From Lachnospiraceae bacterium (GTDB lineage Bacteria; Bacillota; Clostridia; Lachnospirales; Lachnospiraceae): a DNA stretch of 64,000 nucleotides. The DNA is taken from positions 186,001 to 250,000 of the forward strand of contig CABJAM010000007.1 in assembly GCA_902363555.1 (NCBI GenBank), written 5' to 3'. How positions within the stretch are numbered: position 1 is the stretch's first letter; each line of letters opens with the position of its first letter. The translations under genes were made by a program, and so were the position numbers. The notes under the pieces are model-generated. The model saw only the letters and a program-made list of their open reading frames with translations, was not told the origin of the DNA and searched no databases. This document shows, in pieces, positions 50,990-56,860 of this stretch.

Positions 50990-51850
50990 TTGTCATCAGC
51001 CCTTTGTCATCGGGGAAGGGGAAGGGAACGGGCGGGCTGTGCTTTAAGCCCGTCCATTCCTACCTCCGTGACACCGCGTATGCGGGGGAAATTATTACCC
51101 TTTAGGGTATAGGTTTCCCCGCCGCATTGCGGAAACCTTGTTTTAAGGTTTCCCCGTAAACTATTTTTGCTTTCGGCGGAAATCTAATTTATAGGTTTCC
51201 CCGCCCAAAATATTCAGTAGGCGGAAATCTGTATTTAAGGTTTCCCCGCCATGTTTCTTTTTAATTTCCAGCTTTTCAACTCGCGCAACTTGTCCGGGGC
51301 AGGGGTGGGATGTGGAGCGGGCTGTGCTTTAGCCCACTCCCACACACCCCCGGACCACCACCCGCAAGACGCATTGTGTATGTATATACATACAGGTTTG
51401 AGTGAGCCTACCGCAAACTCGAAATTTATCGACTTTGAGTGTATTTGATGCAAAACGCATTATTTAGCTTTGCGGTTATCTCACGCACTTATTTATTTCG
51501 ACTCTGCGCTCATCTCCTTTTTCACTTTAAAGTTATAAAGTTTCATTTTTTCTCCATTAACCCTGTCACGGAATAGATGGGTTGGTGGAGTCGTCGTGCG
51601 AAAGCTCAACGCACGACTACAACTACCCCATCCGTGACCCGCGTCCGTCCTTATACCTCTATATTTATATATACGGTCAGGACGGACATTGAATTTTGTC
51701 CGTCTCAATCAAAAAATACGTTTAAGACGGAACAAACAATAGTATTTTGTCCTATACTTAAAACACGGTTAGGACGGACAAATATAAAGTGTCCTTCTTT
51801 ATCGCAAAAGCTATTCAGGACGGACAATCTTGTTTCTATCTTGTTCCAAT
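50990..51850. repeat. Hairpin and dyad array region of the element (possible origin or packaging site)
   Basis: About 860 bp without a gene. It holds three long GC hairpins (about 51010-51068, 51291-51356, 51566-51641), each followed by a set of short AT-centred dyads. Set 1 (51084-51250): four dyads with arms GGCGGAAA and TTTCCCCGCC. Set 2 (51377-51508): TGTATGTATATACATACA and three weaker dyads. Set 3 (51681-51850): four dyads with arms GACGGACA and TGTCCGTC. Repeat spacing in sets 1 and 3 is mostly 45-48 bp. Function unknown; a replication origin, packaging site or structured RNA are possible. Confidence 0.8.
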
Positions 51851-52035
51851 CTGTTTTTTAATACTCTCCCATAATAACAAAATGCGTTTATCGCATTCAG
51901 AGAAATCCGTATCTTCACCATAACAAGCACACCGGAATATGGCTTTATAAACTTGTCTGCTTCGTCGTTGGATAGCTCCAAAACCTGCGGCGCCATGTCC
52001 TTATATAATGTAATTGATTGGAAATTTCTACCCAT
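51811..52035 (-). CDS. Hypothetical protein, 74 residues
   Basis: A protein with ITLYKDMAPQVLELSNDEADKFIKPYSGVLVMVKIRI and a charged C-terminus. No domain is recognised. CAGGTG precedes ATG 52035, overlapping the end of the helix-turn-helix gene by a few bases. Its 3' end runs into dyad set 3. Confidence 0.62.
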   Translation of the reverse strand: MGRNFQSITLYKDMAPQVLELSNDEADKFIKPYSGVLVMVKIRISLNAINAFCYYGRVLKNRLEQDRNKIVRPE

Positions 52036-52037
52036 AA

Positions 52038-52229
52038 TTATTCACCTGCCGCCGATTTAAAACCGTAATATTTCTTCTCAAAATAGGCGATCGGCACCCT
52101 TCCGGGAACTACAATATACCCCTGGGCTTTCAGCTCTGCGTTCAGCATCCGGATGATCTCATACCCTTTTCCCTCGGATACCCCGACCACCTCGGCCACC
52201 TCCCGGGCCCTTAAATATTGTTTATTCAA
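52038..52229 (-). CDS. Small helix-turn-helix protein (excisionase-like)
   Basis: A 63-residue DNA-binding protein with YLRAREVAEVVGVSEGKGYEIIRMLNAELKAQGYI, a winged-helix pattern of MerR/excisionase-like phage proteins. It may act as an excisionase for the integrase or as an early regulator. The start is TTG 52229 with AAGGAG upstream. It is in the leftward early operon. Confidence 0.75.
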   Translation of the reverse strand: MNKQYLRAREVAEVVGVSEGKGYEIIRMLNAELKAQGYIVVPGRVPIAYFEKKYYGFKSAAGE

Positions 52230-52234
52230 TCTTT

Positions 52235-52417
52235 TCAGCTCCTTCCTAAATACTGCTGATATCTTTCCAAAACAGAGTCCGAAGCACCGCTTTTATAAAG
52301 CTTCCGGATGTCAGACACTGGTTTGTCTTTTAACTTGTCCAGCAGTGCCAGCAGATCATCCCGGCTGCTCGCAAAGCTGCAACACCGTCTGTCGGCGTAT
52401 TCAATCCTATACTTCAT
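52235..52417 (-). CDS. Conserved small phage-type protein, 60 residues
   Basis: Starts MKYRIEYADRRCCSFASSRDD and ends in SDSVLERYQQY, a pattern I have seen in small proteins of Firmicute prophages; no function is known. ATG 52417 is chosen over the TTG three codons earlier because of spacing from GGAAGGAG. Confidence 0.65.
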   Translation of the reverse strand: MKYRIEYADRRCCSFASSRDDLLALLDKLKDKPVSDIRKLYKSGASDSVLERYQQYLGRS

Positions 52418-52453
52418 ATGTTTCAACTCCTTCCAACGTGTGGCTCTCGCCCA

Positions 52454-52515
52454 TACGTTTCATTTTACAACGTATCGGTTTAAGCGATACGTTTACAGCC
52501 GTCCGAAATTCGGAC
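52454..52515. promoter_or_regulatory. Three nested palindromes in the early leftward promoter region
   Basis: TACGTT-N9-AACGTA (52454-52474), CGTATCG-N7-CGATACG (52471-52491) and GTCCGAAATTCGGAC (52501-52515) are all perfect dyads. They lie just upstream of the 60-residue gene and differ from the repressor operators at 53134-53209. The remaining 52516-52922 stretch shows no supported gene. Confidence 0.6.
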
Positions 52516-52667
52516 ACCTGCTTATGAGACAAGCACGTTCACTTTCCAACGGACTCCGTTTATAACTCACATTGTTTCCAGCCAGACCGGCCGCTTTTAC
52601 TTAGATTTGAGTAAAATTTATATTCCGACTCCCGTGGCATTATTTCTTGTAAAAAACTGCTTTTCAA

Positions 52668-52734
52668 TTTCAGATGTAGAATTTATCACCTACGCTATAA
52701 AAATTGAAAATTACTCGCTTTCACGCCCTGTGCT
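52668..52734. repeat. 68-bp direct repeat, copy 2
   Basis: Second copy of the repeat at 50612-50679. Here the TTTTCAATTT / AAATTGAAAA arms form an extended dyad that is broken in copy 1. It is non-coding here. Confidence 0.8.
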
Positions 52735-52922
52735 ACTGGATTTCAAAATAATACTGGCTCGTCTTGTGGTACGACCGATATGGATAGATTTAATTATAAA
52801 CGTTCGGTGTTCGCCCAATCCAATTTTGGCTTGAGCGGCTTTCCAGTGTCGAAAAGCAGTTTACGTGTTCTTTGGTAATGCTCTGAGCTTCTCACCCATT
52901 TCAAAGCCACCAGCCCGGCGGT

Positions 52923-53117
52923 TTAATCTGCTAAAATTTCAGTTACATCTACGCCCAGCGCTTCGGCTATGCGCCCCAGCGTGGCAGGTTTACAGGTTCC
53001 ACGGGAATAAACATTGCATATCGTTGGAATCGGCATATCAGCTTTCTGGGCCAGCATATCGCGGTTGAGTTTGGCGCGGGCCATTGCAATCTCAAGTTTT
53101 CTCTTGTCTACTTTCAT
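52923..53117 (-). CDS. XRE-family helix-turn-helix protein (Cro-like)
   Basis: A 64-residue Cro-like DNA-binding protein (LEIAMARAKLNRDMLAQKADMPIPTICNVYSRGTCKPATLGRIAEALGVDVTEIL). It is divergent from the larger repressor at 53258, with three operators between them. AGAGGTGG precedes ATG 53117. It likely starts the lytic or excision programme. Confidence 0.88.
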   Translation of the reverse strand: MKVDKRKLEIAMARAKLNRDMLAQKADMPIPTICNVYSRGTCKPATLGRIAEALGVDVTEILAD

Positions 53118-53133
53118 GTTTCCACCTCTTTCC

Positions 53134-53209
53134 GATTCAATATGAATCTAGTTAAAGCATAACAGATTCATTATGAATTGTAAACATAAGAATTGATTCA
53201 TTTTGAATC
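53134..53209. promoter_or_regulatory. Three repressor operators, lambda-like switch
   Basis: Near-identical 15-bp palindromes GATTCA-N3-TGAATC at 53134-53148, 53165-53179 (last base T) and 53195-53209, 30-31 bp apart. A leftward promoter TTTACA-17-TATGCT has operator 2 in its spacer. A rightward -10 TATAAT is at 53233-53238 with operator 3 next to its -35. Confidence 0.88.
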
Positions 53210-53257
53210 TATGCAAATTGTTTTTAGTATGCTATAATAGGCGAGAGGTGATAAACT

Positions 53258-53671
53258 ATGGATGAAGATATAAATTATTCCAACCGTATAAAAGCCCTGA
53301 GGAAAAAGGCTGGACTTACTCAAAAAGAGCTTGCCTATAAGACCGGTCTTGCTGAAATAACAATACGTCAATATGAAAGTGGCAAGCGTCAGCCACGGCT
53401 TGAACAATTACGTAATATTGCCAGCATATTAGGAGTATCTATTGGTGATTTAGTAGACGACTGGACACAATTTTCTAAAAATGAAATTGAAGATGATTTA
53501 GACAATAATGATCATAAGCAGGAAGTTTCCAGAACTAAGCAAGTAAGCAGACAGGATAGAATGACTTCAACCTTTTGCAAATTAAATGATATTGGACAGG
53601 AAAAAGCTATTGAACAGGTGGAGCTATTAATAAAAATACCGGAATATCAGAAGGGTAATTCTTCGGAATAA
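53258..53671 (+). CDS. XRE-family repressor (CI-like)
   Basis: A 137-residue repressor with an N-terminal helix-turn-helix (IKALRKKAGLTQKELAYKTGLAEITIRQYESGKRQPRLEQLRNIASILGVSIGDL) and a helical C-terminal part, with no S24 peptidase domain. Induction would therefore not be by LexA-like self-cleavage; satellites often rely on a helper protein to lift repression. GAGAGGTG precedes ATG 53258. A TGCCGCGGTG hairpin follows the stop (53682-53707). Confidence 0.9.
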   Translation: MDEDINYSNRIKALRKKAGLTQKELAYKTGLAEITIRQYESGKRQPRLEQLRNIASILGVSIGDLVDDWTQFSKNEIEDDLDNNDHKQEVSRTKQVSRQDRMTSTFCKLNDIGQEKAIEQVELLIKIPEYQKGNSSE

Positions 53672-53707
53672 ATTCCGCAGGCTGCCGCGGTGAAAACCAC
53701 CCACGGC

Positions 53708-54024
53708 AAAAGGGTGTGAATAGCATTCCTCCCCTTAATGCTGTAAGGACAGTCCAATTTTGGCCGCTCCTGCTGCCGATCTGGCCAGATGGAGCACCAA
53801 TTCAGGATTCCATCCCGTGCAAAAAAGTACGGGTTCAATCGTCACAAAAGAGGAATGAAGCTGACCCGGTGTTTCACCGACCCGCCAGACCTTGTAGCTT
53901 GACCATACAGCGGCTTTTGTATCCACAGCCAAATGTACCATGACAATATAATATACTTAACTGGGGAGCCGTTGGGGTGCTATGCCAGCCGCTGGACATT
54001 TACGAATGAAAGGGGGCTGGTGCT
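53708..54024. other. Gene-free stretch before the small toxin
   Basis: I see no supported gene. A CAATTTTGG segment recalls similar DNA near 52810, suggesting old duplications. It probably carries the toxin promoter and, on the other strand, a possible antisense RNA. Confidence 0.4.
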
Positions 54025-54114
54025 ATGGTTACATACTCGGATCTGATCCAATTTGTAATTATGCTTTGCGCTGTTATAACTCTTGTTATCTACGCTGTAC
54101 GCAAAAAAAAGTAG
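54025..54114 (+). CDS. Putative holin-like toxin peptide, 29 residues
   Basis: A small single-helix peptide: MVTYSDLIQFVIMLCAVI, a few more hydrophobic residues, then the basic end VRKKK. This matches the Firmicute family called putative holin-like toxins, which resemble type I toxins. AGGGGGCTGG is its ribosome site. A terminator follows at once. An antisense RNA antitoxin is expected for such genes but cannot be proven by eye. Confidence 0.72.
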   Translation: MVTYSDLIQFVIMLCAVITLVIYAVRKKK

Positions 54115-54147
54115 CGCCCCCGTCTGGTAAACTAAGGCGCTACTTTT
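54109..54147 (+). terminator. Terminator of the small toxin gene
   Basis: AAGTAGCGCC and GGCGCTACTTTTGT form a stem with a loop of about 16 bases. The stem begins within the toxin stop codon. Confidence 0.85.
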
Positions 54148-54397
54148 GTAGTTAAAAATTTGCCAGCGGCTAGGTGTGCACTAGCTAACGGCTCTCTTGT
54201 TAAGTATATTATAAGTCAATATTAGGGATATGTCAAACCCAAAATCAAACTATGAACAAATAGGAGCAAATCATGCCCCCAAGCCAATTTGGGCTTCGCC
54301 TCCCATCTTAGGCTCATACCAGAGTACGAACCGGTTTTCGCCCCATAGGGCGAATGCCCACATCTCACAGCGGACTTTTCCGCCGCCAACTTCCATT

Positions 54398-54420
54398 CAT
54401 TTCAAAGCCACCAGCCCGGC
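54398..54420. repeat. 23-bp direct repeat, copy before the integrase (pair with 52897-52919)
   Basis: CATTTCAAAGCCACC followed by AGCCCGGC is identical at 52897-52919, downstream of the Cro-like gene. The 54150-54397 stretch holds no other clear signal. Confidence 0.75.
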
Positions 54421-54444
54421 CAGAATGAAGGGAAGATGTAATAT

Positions 54445-55497
54445 ATGCCAACATACAAAGACACGAAAACAAACACATGGTATGTGAAGCTGTACTATAC
54501 CGATTATACCGGCACCAAAAAGCAGAAGATGAAACGGGGCTTCGCCCTCCAGAGGGAAGCCAAAGCCTGGGAACGGGATTTTCTTGAAAAGCAGGCTGGC
54601 AGCCCGGACATGAGGTTTCAGGCGCTCTATGACCTGTATATCGAGGATATGAGCCACAGACTCCGGCAAAACAGTGTTGACGGCAAAAAGAACGTTTTTA
54701 AGAATCGTATTCTTCCGTATTTCAAGGATAAAAAGATTAACGAAATAACCCCGGTTGACATCCGGGCTTGGCAAAATGAACAAATCGCTCTCGGCTATGC
54801 AGATGCGTACCTGGATCGGATTCAGAATATGATAACGACCATCTTTAATTATGCAGTCGATTATTATAACCTTCCGGTAAATCCTTGCAATAAGGCGGGC
54901 CACATGGGAAAGCGTACCCGATCAATGAAGTTCTGGACAGTTGACGAGTATAATTCCGTCCTGGCCTTTGTAACCGATATTACAGCCAAAACAGCTTTAC
55001 AGGTGCTCTTTTACTCGGGTATGCGCTTTGGTGAGCTACTGGCCCTCACACTGGCCGACCTGGACTTTAATAAATCTACCATCAACATTACAAAGTCATA
55101 CCAGCATAAAGCCAGCGGCGGAATCGTTACCCCACCAAAAACAGATAACGGCATTCGCTTAATCACTATGCCGCCGGTCATCATGGCAGAGGTCAAAGCA
55201 TATACAGAGAAGCTTTACAATATCCAGCCAGATGACAGGATTTTTACATTTACCAAAAGCCTGATTAACGGAAACATGAAGCGTAATGCTAAAAAGGCCG
55301 GTATTCCGCTTATAAGAATACACGACCTTCGTCATTCGCATGTCTCCTTGTTGATTGAACTGGGATTCACCCCGCAGCTTATCGCGGAGCGCATCGGTGA
55401 CACTGTTCAGATGGTAAACAACACCTACGGACATTTATATCCCAATAAACACGGTGAGGTTGCTGACAGATTAAACACGCTTTTAGTATCAAAATAG
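54445..55497 (+). CDS. int: Tyrosine-type site-specific integrase
   Basis: A 350-residue recombinase. It has an N-terminal arm-binding AP2-like domain (NTWYVKLYYTDYTGTKKQKMKRGF), a core-binding domain (65-150) and a catalytic domain with Arg in SGMRFGELLAL, HxxR in HDLRHSH and the nucleophile tyrosine in NNTYGHLYPN. It integrates the element into the tuf 3' end. The stop codon lies inside a TAGTATCA arm repeat, about 50 bp from the attachment core. GAAGGGAAG precedes ATG 54445. Confidence 0.94.
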   Translation: MPTYKDTKTNTWYVKLYYTDYTGTKKQKMKRGFALQREAKAWERDFLEKQAGSPDMRFQALYDLYIEDMSHRLRQNSVDGKKNVFKNRILPYFKDKKINEITPVDIRAWQNEQIALGYADAYLDRIQNMITTIFNYAVDYYNLPVNPCNKAGHMGKRTRSMKFWTVDEYNSVLAFVTDITAKTALQVLFYSGMRFGELLALTLADLDFNKSTINITKSYQHKASGGIVTPPKTDNGIRLITMPPVIMAEVKAYTEKLYNIQPDDRIFTFTKSLINGNMKRNAKKAGIPLIRIHDLRHSHVSLLIELGFTPQLIAERIGDTVQMVNNTYGHLYPNKHGEVADRLNTLLVSK

Positions 55498-55502
55498 TAT
55501 CA
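55484..55502. promoter_or_regulatory. Integrase arm-type sites, right pair
   Basis: TAGTATCA at 55484-55491 and 55495-55502, 11 bp apart, overlapping the last codons and the stop of int. It mirrors the left pair at 47052-47070. Confidence 0.6.
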
Positions 55503-55506
55503 AAAA

Positions 55507-55536
55507 GGGCCTGCCAAAACGGCAAGCCCTTAATTT
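55507..55536 (-). terminator. Element-borne copy of the tuf terminator
   Basis: The stem GGGCCTGCC / GGCAAGCCC and flanks are nearly identical over about 38 bp to the displaced terminator at 46808-46844. It lies in the element, 14 bp from the attachment core, so tuf still ends correctly after integration. Confidence 0.85.
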
Positions 55537-55549
55537 ATCGATATATTTA

Positions 55550-55573
55550 ATTACTCGATGATTGTAGCAACAC
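55550..55573. other. attR (24-bp core, tuf 3' end)
   Basis: Covers the stop codon and last seven codons of tuf. It is identical to attL at 46927-46950. Confidence 0.88.
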
Positions 55574-56738
55574 GGCCTGAACCAACAGTACGTCCACCTT
55601 CGCGGATAGCGAATGTAAGACCCTGCTCCATAGCGATCGGATGGATCAGTTCGATGGTCATTTCTACGTTATCACCAGGCATACACATCTCTACGCCCTC
55701 AGGAAGAGCGATTTCGCCTGTGATATCTGTTGTTCTGAAATAGAACTGAGGTCTGTATTTGTTGAAGAAAGGAGTATGACGTCCACCTTCATCTTTTGTT
55801 AATACGTAAACCTGAGCTGTAAATTTCTTGTGAGGTTTAACTGTACCTGGTTTTGCAATAACCTGACCTCTTTCGATATCAGTTCTCTGCACACCACGAA
55901 GTAAGCAGCCAATGTTATCACCAGCCTGAGCCTCGTCAAGGAGCTTACGGAACATCTCGATACCGGTAACAACTACCTTACGGGATTCTTCCTTAACACC
56001 AACGATTTCAACTTCTTCAGATACATGAAGCACACCACGCTCTACTCTACCTGTAGCAACGGTACCACGGCCTGTGATAGAGAAAACGTCCTCGACAGGC
56101 ATAAGGAAAGGCTTGTCTGTTTCACGCTGAGGATCTGGGATATAGGAATCAACAGTATCCATGAGTTCCATGATCTTGTCGCCCCATTCGCTTGTAGGAT
56201 CTTCAAGAGCCTTCAGAGCGGAACCTTTGATGATCGGGCAATCTGTAAATTCATACTCTTCAAGAACTTCAGTGATTTCCATCTCTACTAATTCAAGAAG
56301 TTCTTCATCGTCTACCATGTCACATTTGTTCATAAATACAACGATGTAAGGAACACCTACCTGACGGGAAAGAAGGATATGCTCTTTTGTCTGAGCCATA
56401 ACACCATCGGTAGCAGCTACAACGAGGATAGCACCATCCATCTGAGCAGCACCAGTGATCATGTTCTTAACGTAGTCAGCATGCCCTGGGCAGTCAACGT
56501 GAGCGTAGTGACGTTTGTCTGTCTGATACTCAACGTGAGCTGTGGAGATCGTGATACCACGCTCTCTTTCTTCCGGAGCCTTATCGATATTTTCAAAATC
56601 TACTTTTTCATTACCAGATACTCTTTCTGCCAATACTCTTGTGATAGCGGCAGTTAAAGTAGTTTTACCATGGTCAACGTGACCAATAGTACCAATATTA
56701 CAATGTGGTTTGCTTCTGTCAAACTTAGCTTTTGCCAT
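55551..56738 (-). CDS. tuf: Elongation factor Tu
   Basis: A 395-residue GTPase that carries aminoacyl-tRNA to the ribosome. G1 GHVDHGKTT, G3 DCPGHADYV and G4 NKCDMVDD are intact. It is the last gene of the str operon and the target of the element, which restores its final codons exactly. AGGAGG precedes ATG 56738. The 122-bp gap to fusA has a weak GCGCG hairpin and no gene. Confidence 0.98.
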   Translation of the reverse strand: MAKAKFDRSKPHCNIGTIGHVDHGKTTLTAAITRVLAERVSGNEKVDFENIDKAPEERERGITISTAHVEYQTDKRHYAHVDCPGHADYVKNMITGAAQMDGAILVVAATDGVMAQTKEHILLSRQVGVPYIVVFMNKCDMVDDEELLELVEMEITEVLEEYEFTDCPIIKGSALKALEDPTSEWGDKIMELMDTVDSYIPDPQRETDKPFLMPVEDVFSITGRGTVATGRVERGVLHVSEEVEIVGVKEESRKVVVTGIEMFRKLLDEAQAGDNIGCLLRGVQRTDIERGQVIAKPGTVKPHKKFTAQVYVLTKDEGGRHTPFFNKYRPQFYFRTTDITGEIALPEGVEMCMPGDNVEMTIELIHPIAMEQGLTFAIREGGRTVGSGRVATIIE

Positions 56739-56860
56739 TTTTAACGTCCTCCTTTTTAATTACCCCATAAATTGGGCGCGTTTTTAATAATTTGAATGCG
56801 CTTGGCTATCATCCATTATATTGCATTTCAGCCGCATATTCAAGTCTGTTTTTATATTTT

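Larger units (their letters stand above)
46927..55573. mobile_element. 8.6 kb integrated phage-satellite-like element at the 3' end of tuf
   Basis: A perfect 24-bp direct repeat bounds the element: 46927-46950 and 55550-55573. The right copy is the last codons and stop of tuf; the left copy is a loose fragment of that end. A tyrosine integrase lies at the right end. Contents include a repressor switch, small early genes, a 860-bp hairpin and dyad region, coat, scaffold, small-terminase-like and sigma genes. There is no large terminase, portal, tail, lysin or replicase. It may be a capsid-encoding satellite or a reduced prophage. Confidence 0.9.

Noticed and set aside
51235..51708. Short open frames in the hairpin region of the element
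   Set aside because: They run through hairpin arms, have no ribosome sites and translate to unlikely compositions.
51084..51850. Regular repeats that resemble a CRISPR array
   Set aside because: Units are palindromic and differ between the sets, the DNA between them is short and AT-rich, and no cas genes are present.
52607..52834. A 75-codon open frame on the plus strand
   Set aside because: It begins at TTG without a ribosome site and overlaps the 68-bp direct repeat; the same sequence at 50612 is not coding in that frame.
46927..55573. Interpretation as a conjugative element
   Set aside because: No relaxase, coupling protein or type IV secretion genes; coat and scaffold genes point to phage ancestry.
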